A stretch of DNA of 64,000 nt from Echiichthys vipera (GCA_963691815.1 OY829667.1:23014587-23078586), one strand, 5' to 3'; numbered from the stretch's first letter, positions 13,321 to 28,350 are shown. Program-made: numbers and translations. Notes: a model not told the origin generated them from the sequence alone.

Positions 13321-16300
13321 CAGACGAAACACACCACAAAAATGTGATGAATCGACTAAAAACAGACGCAAGACACCGCAAAAACGACTAAAAACAGATG
13401 AAAACACCACAAAAACGTGATGAAAGCACTTAAAACAGATGAAAACACTACAAAAATATGATAAAACAACTAAAAACAGAAAAAAACACCACAAAAAAGT
13501 GATGAAACGACTGAAAACAGACGTAAAACTCCACAAAAACATGATAAAAACGACTAAAAACATGTCAAAACATCACAAAAACGTGATGAAACGACTAAAA
13601 ACAGACGAAAACACCACAGATATGTGATGAAAGGACTTAAAATAGACGCAAAATACCACAAACACATGACAGAACAACTAAAAACAGACGAAAACACCAC
13701 AAAAACGTGATGAAACGACTAGAAACAGACGCAAAATTCCACAGAAACATGAAAAAAAGACTAAAAACTGATTAAAATACAACTAAAACCTGACAAAAGG
13801 ACTAAAAACAGATGAAAACACCATCAAAAACGTGATGAAACGACTAAAAACAGACCAAAACACCACAAATATGTTATGAAACGACTTAAAACAGATGAAA
13901 ACACCACAAAACATGACAAAAATGACTAAAAAGAGATGAAAACACCACAAAAACGTGATGAAACGACTAAAAACAGATGAAAACTCCACAAAAACGTGAT
14001 AAAACAACTAAAAACAGACGAAACACACCACAAAAACATGATGAAACGACTAAAGACAGACTCAAGACACCACAAAAATGTGACAAAAAGACTAAAAACA
14101 ATGAAAACTGCGCAAAAACGTGATGAAACGTCTAAAAACTGATTAAAACACCACAAAAACATGATAAAACAACTAAAAAAAGACGAAAACACCACAAAAA
14201 CGTGATGAAACAACTAAAAACAGACGCAAAACTCCACAAAAACATGATGAATAGACTAAAAACAGACACAAAACTCCAAAGGAACATATCAAAACGACTA
14301 AAAACAGATGAAAACACCACTAAAACGTGACAAAACGATTAAAAACAGACAACACCACAAAAACATGACAAAACGACTCAAAACAGACCCAAAACTCCAC
14401 AAAAACATTATAAAAACGACTAAACACGGATGAAAACACCAGAAAAACGTGATGAAACGACTAAAAACAGACGAAAACACCACCAAAAACATGACAAAAC
14501 GACTAAAAACGGATGAAAACACCACAAAAACATTACAAAACGACCAAAAAAAGATCAAAACACCACAAAAATATGATAAAACAGATAAAATCAGACGAAA
14601 ACACCACAAAAAAGTGATGAAACGACTAAAAACAGACGCAAAACTCCACAAAACATGATGAAACGACTGAAAACAGACGCAAAACTCCACAAAAACATGA
14701 CAAAACGACTAAAAACAATTGAAAACACCACAAAAACATGACAAAACAACTAAAATCATATCAAAACACCACAAAAACGTGATGAAACGACCAAAAACAG
14801 ATGAAAACACCACAAAACTCGATAAGACAACTATAAACAGACGAAACACACCACAAAAACATGATGAAATGACTAAAAACAGATGAAAACACCACAAAAA
14901 CGTGACAAAAATGACTAAAAACGGATGAAAACACCACAAAAACGTGATAAACAACTATAAACAGACGAAACACACCACGAAAATGTGATGAATCGACTAA
15001 AAACAGACGCAAGACACCGCAAAAACGACTAAAAACAGATGAAAACACCACAAAAACGTGATAAAACCACTTGAAACAGATGAAAACACCACTAAACCGT
15101 GATGAAACAACTAAAAACAGAGGCAAAACTCAACAAAAACGTGATGAAACTACTAAAAAAAGACGAAAAATTCCACAGAAACATGACAAAACGACTAAAA
15201 ACTGTTTAAAATACCACTAAAACGTGACAAAACGACTAAGAACAGACGAAAACACCAACAAAAACGTGATGAAACGACTAAAATCAGACGAAAACACCAC
15301 AAATACGTTATGAAACGACTTAAAACAGATGAAAACACCACAAAAACATGACAAAAATGACTAAAAACAGATGAAAACACCACAAAAACGTGATGAAACG
15401 ACTAAAAACAGACGAAAACACCACAAATATGTGATGAAACGACTTAAACCAGACGCAAAACACCACAAAAACATGGCAAAACGACTAAAAACAGACGAAA
15501 ACACCACAAAAACGTGATGAAACGACTAAAAACAGACGCAAAATTCCACAGAAACATGATTAAACGACTAAAAACTGATTAAAATAGCACTAAAACGTGA
15601 CAAAACGACTAAAAACAGACGAAAACACCAACAAAAACGTGATGAAATGACTAACAACAGACGAAAACACCACAAATATGATGAAACGACTTAAAACAGA
15701 TGAAAACACCACAAAACCATGACAAAAATGACTAGAAACAGATGAAAACACCACAAAAACATGATAAAACAACTATAAACAGACGAAACACACCACAAAA
15801 ACGTGATGAAACGGCTAAAAACAGACACAAGACACCACAAAAACGACTAAAAACAGATGAAAACACCACAAAAACGTGATGAAACCACTTAAAACAGATG
15901 AAAACACAACAAAACCGTGATGAAACAACTAAAAACAGATGCAAAACTCAACAAAAACGTAATGAAACAACTAAAAACACACGCAAAACTCCACAGAAAC
16001 ATGATGAAACGACTAAAAACAGACGCAAAACTCCACAGAAACGTGACAAAGCGACTAAAAACAGATGAAAACACCACAAAAACGTGATGAAACCACTTAA
16101 AACAGATGAAAACACCACAAAACCGTGATGAAACAACTAAAAACAGTTGCAAAACTCCACAAAAATGACTAAAAACAGATGAAAACACCACAAAAACGTG
16201 ATGAAACCACTTAAAACAGATAAAAACACTACAAAACCGTGATGAAACAACTAAAAACAGATGCAAAACTCAACAAAAACGTAATGAAACAACTAAAAAC

Positions 16301-16389
16301 ACACGCAAAACTCCACAAAAACATGATGAAACGACTAAAAACAGACGCAAAACTCCACAGAAACATGACAAAGCGACTAAAAACAGATG
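13321..16389 (+). repeat. Block C, mosaic of monomer variants with no clear long HOR
   Basis: All monomers are recognisable, but I found no long constant offset across this stretch. Patches resemble block A (CTGCGCAAAAACG marker near 14,108; 38-bp monomer near 14,336) and the later 21-26 kb block (ACCACCAAAAACATGAC near 14,480). It looks like a transition zone between amplification domains. No gene is present; the longest - strand ORF (14298-14690, 130 codons) is a Phe-rich repeat translation. Confidence 0.8.
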
Positions 16390-16493
16390 AAAACACCACA
16401 AAAACGTGATGAAACCACTTAAAACAGATGAAAACACCACAAAATTGTTATGCAACAACTAAAAACAGTTGCAAAACTCCACAAAAATGTGAT
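15850..16493 (+). repeat. Tandem ~322-bp duplication
   Basis: The run containing CGTAATGAAACAACTAAAAA and then CACACGCAAAACTCCAC occurs near 15,959 and again near 16,281, an offset of 322 bp. The copies are roughly 15,850-16,171 and 16,172-16,493. The second copy leads into the 1,267-bp HOR of block D. Confidence 0.8.
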
Positions 16494-17656
16494 GAAACGA
16501 CTAAAAACAGATGAAAACACCACAAAACGTGATAAGACAACTAAAAACAGACGAAACACACCACAAAAACATGATGAAACGACTAAAAACAGACGCAAGA
16601 CACCGCAAAAAAAACTAAAAACAGATGAAAACACCACAAAAACGTGATGAAACCACTTAAAACAGATGAAAACACCACAAAACCGTGATGAAAGAACTAA
16701 AAACAGGTGCAAAACTCAACAAAAACGTGATGAAACGACTAAAAACAGATGAAAACACCCAAAAAACCTGACAAAACAACTACAAACAGACCAAGACTCC
16801 ACAAAAACATGACAAAACGACTAAAAACAGACGCAAAACTCCAAAGAAACATGACAAAACATCTAAAAACTGTTTAAAATACCACTAAAACGTGACAGAA
16901 CAACTAAAAACAGACGAACACTACAACAAAAACGTGATGAAACGACTAAAATCAGACGAAAACACCACAAATACGTTATGAAACGACTTAAAACAGATGA
17001 AAACACCACAAAAACATGACAAAAATGACTAAAAACAGATGAAACACCACAAAAACGTGATGAAACGACTAAAAACAGATGAAAACACCACTAAAACGTG
17101 ACAAAACGATTAAAAACAGACAACACCACAAAAACATGACAAAACGACTAAAAACAGACCCAAAACTCCACAAAAACATTATAAAAACGACTAAACACGG
17201 ATGAAAACACCACAAAAACGTGATGAAACGACTAAAAACAGACGAAAACACCACCAAAAACATGACAAAACGATTAAAAACGAATGAAAACACCACAAAA
17301 ACATGACAAAACGACCAAAAAAAGATCAAAACACCACAAAAATATGATAAAACAGATAAAAACAGACGAAAACACCACAAAAAAGTGATGAAGCGACTAA
17401 AAACGGACGCAAAACTCCACAAAACATGACAAAACGACTAAAAACAAATGAAAACACCACAAAAACATGACAAAACAACTAAAAACATATCAAAACACCA
17501 CAAAAACGTGATGAAACGACTAAAAACAGATGAAAACACCACAAAACTCGATAAGACAACTATAAACAGACGAAACACACCACAAAAACATGATGAAACG
17601 ACTAAAAACAAACGCAAAACTCCACAGAAACATGAAAGAGCGACTCAAAAAAGATG
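16390..17656 (+). repeat. Block D, copy 1 of a 1,267-bp HOR
   Basis: The unit carries the diagnostic sequence CAACTAAAAACAGTTGCAAA near 16,455, a CACCGCAAAAAAAACT short monomer near 16,605, CAGACCAAGACTCCAC near 16,790, and the 38-bp monomer near 17,107. All recur at +1,267 in the next copy. No gene is present. Confidence 0.93.
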
Positions 17657-18923
17657 AAAACACCACAAAAACGTGATGAAACCACTTAAAACAGATGAAA
17701 ACACCACAAAACCGTGATGCAACAACTAAAAATAGTTGCAAAACTCCACAAAAATGTGATGAAACGACTAAAAACAGATGAAAACACCACAAAACGTGAT
17801 AAGACAACTAAAAACAGACGAAACACACCACAAAAACATGATGAAACGACTAAAAACAGACGCAAGACACCGCAAAAAAAACTAAAAACAGATGAAAACA
17901 CCACAAAAACGTGATGAAACCACTTAAAACATATGAAAACACCACAAAACCGTGATGAAACAACTAAAAACAGATGCAAAACTCAACAAAAACGTGATGA
18001 AACGACTAAAAACAGATGAAAACACCAAAAAAACCTGACAAAACGACTACAAACAGACCAAGACTCCACAAAAACATGACAAAACGACTAAAAACAGACG
18101 CAAAACTCCACAGAAACATGACAAAACGACTAAAAACTGTTTAAAATACCACTAAAACGTGACAGAACAACTAAAAACAGACGAACACACCAACAAAAAC
18201 GTGATGAAACGACTAAAATCAGACGAAAACACCACAAATACGTTATGAAACGACTTAAAACAGATGAAAACACCACAAAAACATGACAAAAATGACTAAA
18301 AACAGATGAAACACCACAAAAACGTGATGAAACGACTAAAAACAGATGAAAACACCACTAAAACGTGACAAAACGATTAAAAACAGACAACACCACAAAA
18401 ACATGACAAAACGACTAAAAACAGACCCAAAACTCCACAAAAACATTATAAAAACGACTAAACACGGATGAAAACACCACAAAAACGTGATGAAACGACT
18501 AAAAACAGACAAAAACACCACCAAAAACATGACAAAACGATTAAAAACGAATGAAAACACCACAAAAACATGACAAAACGACCAAAAAAAGATCAAAACA
18601 CCACAAAAATATGATAAAACAGATAAAAACAGACGAAAACACCACAAAAAAGTGATGAAACGACTAAAAACAGACGCAAAATTCCACAAAACATGACAAA
18701 ACGACTAAAAACAAATGAAAACACCACAAAAACATGACAAAACAACTAAAAACATATCAAAACACCACAAAAACGTGATGAAACGACTAAAAACAGATGA
18801 AATCACCACAAAACTCGATAAGACAACTATAAACAGACGGAACACACCACAAAAACATGATGAAACGACTAAAAACAGACGCAAAACTCCACAGAAACAT
18901 GAAAGATCGACTCAAAAAAGATG
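17657..18923 (+). repeat. Block D, copy 2 of the 1,267-bp HOR
   Basis: Offset 1,267 from copy 1, with the same ordered landmarks. Private single-base changes include AATAGTTGC near 17,731 where copies 1 and 3 read ACAGTTGC. No gene is present. Confidence 0.93.
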
Positions 18924-20135
18924 AAAACACCACAAAAACGTGATGAAACCACTTAAAACAGATGAAAACACCACAAAACCGTGATGCAACAACTAAAAAC
19001 AGTTGCAAAACTCCACAAAAATGTGATGAAACGACTAAAAACAGATGAAAACACCACAAAACGTGATAAGACAACTAAAAACAGACGAAACACACCACAA
19101 AAACATGATGAAACGACTAAAAACAGACGCAAGACACCGCAAAAAAAACTAAAAACAGATGAAAACACCACAAAAACGTGATGAAACCACTTAAAACATA
19201 TGAAAACACCACAAAACCGTGATGAAACAACTAAAAACAGATGCAAAACTCAACAAAAACGTGATGAAACGACTAAAAACAGATGAAAACACCAAAAAAA
19301 ACTGACAAAACGACTACAAACAGACCAAGACTCCACAAAAACATGACAAAACGACTAAAAACAGACGCAAAACTCCACAGAAACATGACAAAACGACTAA
19401 AAACTGTTTAAAATACCACTAAAACGTGACAGAACAACTAAAAACAGACGAACACACCAACAAAAACGTGATGAAACGACTAAAATCAGACGAAAACACC
19501 ACAAATACGTTATGAAACGACTTAAAACAGATGAAAACACCACAAAAACATGACAAAAATGACTAAAAACAGATGAAACACCACAAAAACGTGATGAAAC
19601 GACTAAAAACAGATGAAAACACCACTAAAACGTGACAAAACGATTAAAAACAGACAACACCACAAAAACATGACAAAACGACTAAAAACAGACCCAAAAC
19701 TCCACAAAAACATTATAAAAACGACTAAACACGGATGAAAACACCACAAAAACGTGATGAAACGACTAAAAACAGACGAAAACACCACCAAAAACATGAC
19801 AAAACGATTAAAAACGAATGAAAACACCACAAAAACATGACTAAACGACCAAAAAAAGATCAAAACACCACAAAAATATGATAAAACAGATATAAACAGA
19901 CGAAAACACCACAAAAAAGTGATGAAACGACTAAAAACAGACGCAAAACTCCACAAAACATGACAAAACGACTAAAAACAAATGAAAACACCACAAAAAC
20001 ATGACAAAACAAATAAAAACATATCAAAACACCACAAAAACGTGATGAAACGACTAAAAACGGATGAAATCACCACAAAACTCGAAAAGACAACTATAAA
20101 CAGACGAAACACACCACAAAAACATGATGAAACGA
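18924..20135 (+). repeat. Block D, copy 3 of the 1,267-bp HOR (3' end replaced)
   Basis: Offset 1,267 from copy 2 until about 20,130. There the expected CGACTAAAAACAGACGCAAA continuation is replaced by CGACTTAAACCAGACGC, a sequence like that at 15,440 in block C. No gene is present. Confidence 0.9.
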
Positions 20136-20480
20136 CTTAAACCAGACGCAAAACACCACAAAAACATGGCAAAACGACTAAAAACAGACGAAAACACCAC
20201 AAAAACGTGATGAAACGACTAAAAACAGACGCAAAATTCCACAGAAACATGACTAAACGACTAAAAACTGATTAAAATAGCATTAAAACGTGACAAAACG
20301 ACTAAAAACAGACGAAAACACCAACAAAAACGTGATGAAACGACTTAAAACAGATGAAAACACCACAAAACCATGACAAAAATGACTAGAAACAGATGAA
20401 AACACCACAAAAACATGATAAAACAACTATAAACAGACGAAACACACCACAAAAACGTGATAAAACGGCTAAAAACAGAC
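20136..20480 (+). repeat. Block C-like insert between copies of block D
   Basis: This stretch follows the order seen at about 15,440-15,830 (CATGGCAAAACG, then ATTAAAATAGCA, then CCATGACAAAAATGACTAG), including CGGCTAAAAACAGACACAAG. It separates the third and fourth copies of the 1,267-bp unit and accounts for the changed spacing of 1,352 bp. Confidence 0.75.
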
Positions 20481-21105
20481 ACAAGACACCGCAAAAAAAA
20501 CTAAAAACAGATGAAAACACCACAAAAACGTGATGAAACCACTTAAAACAGATGAAAACACCACAAAACCGTGATGAAACAACTAAAAACAGATGCAAAA
20601 CTCAACAAAAACGTGATGAAACGACTAAAAACAGATGAAAACACCAAAAAAAACTGATAAAACGACTACAAACAGACCAAGACTCCACAAAAACATGACA
20701 AAACGACTAAAAACAGACGCAAAACTCCACAGAAACATGACAAAACGACTAAAAACTGTTTAAAATACCACTAAAACGTGACAGGACGACTAAAAACAGA
20801 CGAACACACCAACAAAAACGTGATGAAACGACTAAAATCAGACGAAAACACCACAAATACGTTATGAAACGACTTAAAACAGATGAAAACACCACAAAAA
20901 CATGACAAAAATGACTAAAAACAGATGAAACACCACAAAAACGTGATGAAACGACAAAAAACAGATGAAAACACCACTAAAACGTGACAAAACGATTAAA
21001 AACAGACAACACCACAAAAACATGACAAAACGACTAAAAACAGACCCAAAACTCCACAAAAACATTATAAAAACGACTAAACACGGATGAAAACACCACA
21101 AAAAC
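20481..21105 (+). repeat. Block D, copy 4 (partial), grading into block E
   Basis: It matches copy 3 at offset 1,352 (for example the GTTATGAAACGACTT element at 19,509 and 20,861) and continues into the ACCACCAAAAACATGAC section, from which the block E offset of 1,516 bp takes over. One block 2 reads CGACAAAAAA near 20,952, which removes a minus-strand stop and lengthens the ORF 20874-21308. Confidence 0.85.
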
Positions 21106-22621
21106 GTGATGAAACGACTAAAAACAGACGAAAACACCACCAAAAACATGACAAAACGATTAAAAACGAATGAAAACACCACAAAAACATGACAAAACGA
21201 CCAAAAAAAGATCAAAACACCACAAAAATATGATAAAACAGATAAAAACAGACGAAAACACCACAAAAAAGTGATGAAACGACTAAAAACAGACGCAAAA
21301 CTCCACAAAACATGACAAAACGACTAAAAACAAATGAAAACACCACAAAAACATGACAAAACAAATAAAAACATATCAAAACACCACAAAAACGTGATGA
21401 AACGACTAAAAACAGATGAAAACACCACAAAACTCGATAAGACAACTATAAACAGACGAAACACACCACAAAAACATGATGAAATTACTAAAAACAGATG
21501 AAAACACCACAAAAATGTGACAAAAATGACTAAAAACGGATGAAAACACCACAAAAACATGATAAAACAACAAAAAAAAGACAAAAACACCACAAAAACG
21601 TGATGAAACGACTAAAAACAGACGCAAAACTCCACAAAAACATTATAAAAACGACTAAACACAGATGAAGACACCACAAAAACGTGATGAAACGACTAAA
21701 AACAGACGAAAACACCACCAAAAACATGACAAAACGACTCAAATCGGATGAAAACACCACAAAACATGACATAACGACCAAAAAAAGATCAAAACACCAT
21801 AAAAATATGATAAAACAAATAAAAACAGACAAAAACACCACAAAAAAGTGATGAAACGACTAAAAACAGACGCAAAACTCCACAAAACATGATGAAACGA
21901 CTGAAAACAGACGCAAAATCCACAAAAACATGACAAAACGACTAAAAGCAAATGAAAACAGCACAAAAACATGACAAAACAACTAAAAACATATCAAAAC
22001 ACCACTAAACCGTGATGAATCGACTAAAAACAGACGCAAGACACCGCAAAAACGACTAAAAACAGATGAAAACACCACAAAAACGTGATGAAACCACTTA
22101 AAACAGATGAAAACACCACTAAACCGTGATGAAACAACTAAAAACAGAGGCAAAACTCAACAAAAATGTGATGAAACGACTAAAAACAGACGAAAAATTC
22201 CACAGAAACATGACAAAACGACTTAAAACTGTTTAAAATACCACTAAAACGTGACAAAACGACTAAAAACAGACGAAAACACCAACAAAAACGTGATGAA
22301 ACGACTAAAATCAAACGAAAACACCACAAATACGTTATGAAACGAGTTAAAACAGATGAAAACACCACAAAAACATGACAAAAATGACTAAAAACAGATG
22401 AAAACACCACAAAAACGTGATGAAACGACTAAAACAGACGCAAGACACCACAAAAATGTGACAAAAAGACTAAAAACAGATGAAAACTGCGCAAAAACGT
22501 GATGAAACAACTAAAAAAAGACGAAAACACCACAAAAACGTGATAAAACGACTAAAAACAGACGAAAACACCACAAACATGTGATGAAACCACTTAAAAC
22601 AGATGAAAACACCACAAAACC
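21106..22621 (+). repeat. Block E, copy 1 of a ~1,516-bp HOR
   Basis: From CAGACGAAAACACCACC at 21,125 the sequence recurs at 22,641 (offset 1,516). The unit contains the CATATCAAAACACC element, the GACTCAAATCGGATG element and a short monomer at about 22,032-22,063. No gene is present. Confidence 0.9.
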
Positions 22622-24106
22622 GTGATGAAACGACTAAAAACAGACGAAAACACCACCAAAAACATGACAAAACGATTAAAAACGAATGAAAACACCACAA
22701 AAACATGACAAAACGACCAAAAAAAGATCAAAACACCACAAAAATATGATAAAACAGATAAAAACAGACGAAAACACCACAAAAAAGTGATGAAACGACT
22801 AAAAACAGACGCAAAACTCCACAAAACATGACAAAACGACTAAAAACAAATGAAAACACCACAAAAACATGACAAAACAAATAAAAACATATCAAAACAC
22901 CACAAAAACGTGATGAAACGACTAAAAACAGATGAAAACACCACAAAACTCGATAAGACAACTATAAACAGACGAAACACACCACAAAAACATGATGAAA
23001 TTACTAAAAACAGATGAAAACACCACAAAAATGTGACAAAAATGACTAAAAACGGATGAAAACACCACAAAAACATGATAAAACAACAAAAAAAAGACAA
23101 AAACACCACAAAAACGTGATGAAACGACTAAAAACAGACGCAAAACTCCACAAAAACATTATAAAAACGACTAAACACAGATGAAGACACCACAAAAACG
23201 TGATGAAACGACTAAAAACAGACGAAAACACCACCAAAAACATGACAAAACGACTCAAATCGGATGAAAACACCACAAAAACATGACATAACGACCAAAA
23301 AAAGATCAAAACACCATAAAAATATGATAAAACAAATAAAAACAGACGAAAACACCACAAAAAAGTGATGAAACGACTAAAAACAGACGCAAAACTCCAC
23401 AAAACATGATGAAACGACTGAAAACAGACGCAAAATCCACAAAAACATGACAAAACGACTAAAAGCAAATGAAAACAGCACAAAAACATGACAAAACAAC
23501 TAAAAACATATCAAAACACCACTAAACCGTGATGAATCGACTAAAAACAGATGAAAACACCACAAAAACGTGATGAAACCACTTAAAACAGATGAAAACA
23601 CCACTAAACCGTGATGAAACAACTAAAAACAGAGGCAAAACTCAACAAAAATGTGATGAAACGACTAAAAACAGACGAAAAATTCCACAGAAACATGACA
23701 AAACGACTTAAAACTGTTTAAAATACCACTAAAACGTGACAAAACCACTAAAAACAGACGAAAACACATACAAAAACGTGATGAAACGACTAAAATCAAA
23801 CGAAAACACCACAAATACGTTATGAAACGAGTTAAAACAGATGAAAACACCACAAAAACATGACAAAAATGACTAAAAACAGATGAAAACACCACAAAAA
23901 CGTGATGAAACGACTAAAACAGACGCAAGACACCACAAAAATGTGACAAAAAGACTAAAAACAGATGAAAACTGCGCAAAAACGTGATGAAACAACTAAA
24001 AAAAGACGAAAACACCACAAAAACGTGATAAAACGACTAAAAACAGACGAAAACACCACAAACATGTGATGAAACCACTTAAAACAGATGAAAACACCAC
24101 AAAACC
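22622..24106 (+). repeat. Block E, copy 2 (1,485 bp, one short monomer fewer)
   Basis: It matches copy 1 at offset 1,516, then 1,517 after a one-base A-tract gain near 23,277, then 1,485 because a 32-bp short monomer present in copy 1 (about 22,032-22,063) is missing at about 23,548. Copy 2 also reads CATACAAAAACG near 23,767 where copy 1 has CCAACAAAAACG. No gene is present. Confidence 0.9.
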
Positions 24107-24640
24107 GTGATGAAACAACTAAAAACAGATGCAAAACTCAACAAAAACGAGATGAAACGACTAAAAACAGATGAAAACACCAAAAAACCCTGACAAAACG
24201 ACTACAAATAGACCAAGACTCGACAAAAACATGACAAAACGACTAAAAACAGACGCAAAACTCCACAGAAACATGAGAAAACGACTAAAAACTGTTTAAA
24301 ATACCACTAAAACGTGACAGAACAAATAAAAACAGACGAACACACCAACAAAAACGTGATGAAACGACTAAAATCAGACGAAAACACCACAAATACGTTA
24401 TGAAACGACTTAAAACAGATGAAAACACCACAAAAACATGACAAAAATTACTAAAAACAGATGAAACACCACAAAAACGTGATGAAACGACTAAAAACAG
24501 ATGAAAACACCACTAAAACGTGACAAAACGATTAAAAACAGACAACACCACAAAAACATGACAAAACGACTAAAAACAGACCCAAAACTCCACAAAAACA
24601 TTATAAAAACGACTAAACACGGATGAAAACACCACAAAAA
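24107..24640 (+). repeat. Block D-type segment inserted between block E copies
   Basis: This follows the order of block D (CAGACCAAGACT, GTTTAAAATACC, 38-bp monomer near 24,530), and at its end re-enters block E at offset 2,020 from copy 2. It shows that blocks D and E are alternative arrangements of shared segments. Confidence 0.8.
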
Positions 24641-26100
24641 CGTGATGAAACGACTAAAAACAGACGAAAACACCACCAAAAACATGACAAAACGATTAAA
24701 AACGAATGAAAACACCACAAAAACATGACAAAACGACCAAAAAAAGCTCAAAACACCACAAAAATATGATAAAACAGATAAAAACAGACGAAAACACCAC
24801 AAAAAAGTGATGAAACGACTAAAAACAGACGCAAAACTCCACAAAACATGACAAAACGACTAAAAACAAATGAAAACACCACAAAAACATGACAAAACAA
24901 ATAAAAACATATCAAAACACCACAAAAACGTGATGATACGACTAAAAACAGATGAAAACACCACAAAACTCGATAAGACAACTATAAACAGACGAAACAC
25001 ACCACAAAAACATGATGAAATGACTAAAAACAGATGAAAACACCACAAAAATGTGACAAAAATGACTAAAAACGGATGAAAACACCACAAAAACATGATA
25101 AAACAACTAAAAAAAGACAAAAACACCACAAAAACGTGATGAAACGACTAAAAACAGACGCAAAACTCCACAAAAACATTATAAAAACGACTAAACACAG
25201 ATGAAGACACCACAAAAACGTGATGAAACGACTAAAAACAGACGAAAACACCACCAAAAATATGACAAAACGACTCAAATCGGATGAAAACGTCACAAAA
25301 ACATGACATAACGACCAAAAAAAGATCAAAACACAATAAAAATATGATAAAACAAATAAAAACAGACGAAAACACCACAAAAAAGTGATGAAACGACTAA
25401 AAACAGACGCAAAACTCCACAAAACATGATGAAACGACTGAAAACAGACGCAAAATCCACAAAAACATGACAAAACGACTAAAAACAAATGAAAACAGCA
25501 CAAAAACATGACAAAACAACTAAAAACATATCAAAACACCACTAAACCGTGATGAATCGACTAAAAACAGACGCAAGACACCGCAAAAACGACTAAAAAC
25601 AGATGAAAACACCACAAAAACGTGATGAAACCACTTAAAACAGATGAAAACACCACTAAACCGTGATGAAACAACTAAAAACAGAGGGAAAACTCAACAA
25701 AAATGTGATGAAACGACTAAAAACAGACGAAAAATTCCACAGAAACATGACAAAACGACTTAAAACTGTTTAAAATACCACTAAAACGTGACAAAACGAC
25801 TAAAAACAGACGAAAACACCAACAAAAACGTGATGAAATGACTAAAATCAAACGAAAACACCACAAATACTTTATGAAACGAGTTAAAACAGATGAAAAC
25901 ACCACAAAAACATGACAAAAATGACTAAAAACAGATGAAAACACCACAAAAACGTGATGAAACGACTAAAACAGACGCAAGACACCACAAAAATGTGACA
26001 AAAAGACTAAAAACAGATGAAAACTGCGCAAAAACGTGATGAAACAACTAAAAAAAGACGAAAACACCACAAAAACGTGATGAAACGACTAAAAACAGAC
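24641..26100 (+). repeat. Block E, copy 3
   Basis: It matches copy 2 at offset 2,020 (22,728 to 24,748; 23,046 to 25,066). It retains the short monomer that copy 2 lost, so the offset rises to 2,052 by 25,717. Block F overlaps its second half. No gene is present. Confidence 0.88.
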
Positions 26101-26998
26101 GAAAACACCACAAATATGTGATGAAACCACTTAAAACAGACGCAAAACACCACAAAAACATGGCAAAACGACTAAAGACAGACGAAAACCCCACAAAAAC
26201 GTGATGAAACGACTAAAATCAGAAGAAAACATCACAAATACGTTATGAAACGAGTTAAAACAGATGAAAACACCACAAAAACATGACAAAAATGACTAAA
26301 AACAGATGAAAACACCACAAAACGTGATGAAACGACTAAAAACAGATGAAAACACAACAAAACGTGATAAGACAACTAAAAACAGACTAAACACACCACA
26401 AAAACGTGATGAAACGACTAAAAACAGACCAAGACACCCAAAAAAAACTTAAAACAGATGAAAACACCACAAAAACGTGATGAAACCACTTAAAACAGAT
26501 GAAAACACCACAAAACCGTGATGAAACAACTAAAAACAGATGCAAAACTCAACAAAAACGTGATGAAATGACTAAAGACAGATGAAAACAACAAAAAAAC
26601 CTGACAAAACGACTACAAACAGACCAAGACTCCACAAAAACATGACAAAACGACTAAAAACAGACGCAAAACTCCACAAAAACATTATGAAACGACTAAA
26701 AACAGATGAAAACACCACAAATACGTGATGAAACGACTAAAAACAGACGAAAAAACCCCACAAAAACATGAAAAAATGACTAAAAACTGATGAAAACACC
26801 ACAAAAACGTGACAAAAATGACTAAAAGTAGATGAAAACACCACAAAAAGGTGACAAAAACGACTAAAAACGGATGAAAACACCACAAAAACGTGACAAA
26901 ACGACCAAAAAAAGATCAAAACACCACAAAAATGTGATCAAACAACTAAAAACAGACGAAAACACCACAAAAAGTAATGAAACGACTAAAAACAGACG
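25730..26998 (+). repeat. Block F, copy 1 of a ~1.3-kb duplication
   Basis: Elements from about 25,730 recur at +1,271 and, after 26,100, at +1,355 (for example CAGACGAAAACCCCAC at about 26,179 and 27,534; ACAAATACGTGATG near 26,717 and 28,072). The change of offset is an ~84-bp, two-monomer insertion in copy 2. Confidence 0.85.
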
Positions 26999-28350
26999 AA
27001 AAAATTCCACAGAAACATGACAAAACGACTTAAAACTGTTTAAAATACCACTAAAACGTGACAAAACGACTAAAAACAGACGAAAACACCAACAAAAACG
27101 TGATGAAACGACTAAAATCAAACGAAAACACCACAAATACGTTATGAAACGAGTTAAAACAGATGAAAACACCACAAAAACATGACAAAAATGACTAAAA
27201 ACAGATGAAAACACCACAAAAACGTGATGAAACGACTAAAAACAGACGCAAGACACCACAAAAATGTGACAAAAAGACTAAAAACAGATGAAAACTGCGC
27301 AAAAACGTGATGAAACAACTAAAAAAAGACGAAAACACCACAAAAACGTGATGAAACGACTAAAAACAGACGCAAAACTCCACAAAAACATTATAAAAAC
27401 GACTAAACACGGATGAAAACACCACAAAAACGTGATGAAACGACTAAAAACAGACGAAAACACCACAAATATGTGATGAAACCACTTAAAACAGACGCAA
27501 AACACCACAAAAACATGGCAAAACGACTAAAAACAGACGAAAACCCCACAAAAACGTGATGAAATGACTAAAATCAGAAGAAAACATCACAAATACGTTA
27601 TGAAACGAGTTAAAACAGATGAAAACACCACAAAAACATGACAAAAATGACTAAAAACAGATGAAAACACCACAAAACGTGATGAAACGACTGAAAACAG
27701 ATGAAAACACCACAAAACGTGATAAGACAACTAAAAACAGACGAAACACACCACAAAAACGTGATGAAACGACCAAAAACAGACCAAGACACCCAAAAAA
27801 AACTAAAAACAGATGAAAACACCACAAAAACCTGATGAAACCACTTAAAACAGATGAAAACACCACAAAACCGTGATGAAACAACTAAAAACAGATGCAA
27901 AACTCAACAAAAACGTGATGAAATGACTAAAGACAGATGAAAACAACAAAAAAACCTGACAAAACGACTACAAACAGACCAAGACTCCACAAAAACATGA
28001 CAAAACGACTAAAAACAGACGCAAAACTCCACAAAAACATTAAGAAACGACTAAAAACAGATGAAAACACCACAAATACGTGATGAAACGACTAAAAACA
28101 GACGAAAAAACCCCACAAAAACATGAAAAAATGACTAAAAACTGATGAAAACACCACAAAAACGTGACAAAAATGACTAAAAGTAGATGAAAACACCACA
28201 AAAAAGGTGACAAAAACGACTAAAAACAGATGAAAACACCACAAAAACGTGACAAAACGACCAAAAAAAGATCAAAACACCACAAAAATATGATCAAACA
28301 ACTAAAAACAGACGAAAACACCACAAAAAGTAATGAAATGACTAAAAACA
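26999..28350 (+). repeat. Block F, copy 2 of the ~1.3-kb duplication
   Basis: It starts at the AAAATTCCACAG junction near 27,000 and carries an additional two monomers at about 27,371-27,454 (CATTATAAAAACGACTAAAC type) relative to copy 1. It ends near 28,350 with GTAATGAAATGAC, where copy 1 read GTAATGAAACGAC. No gene is present. Confidence 0.85.
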
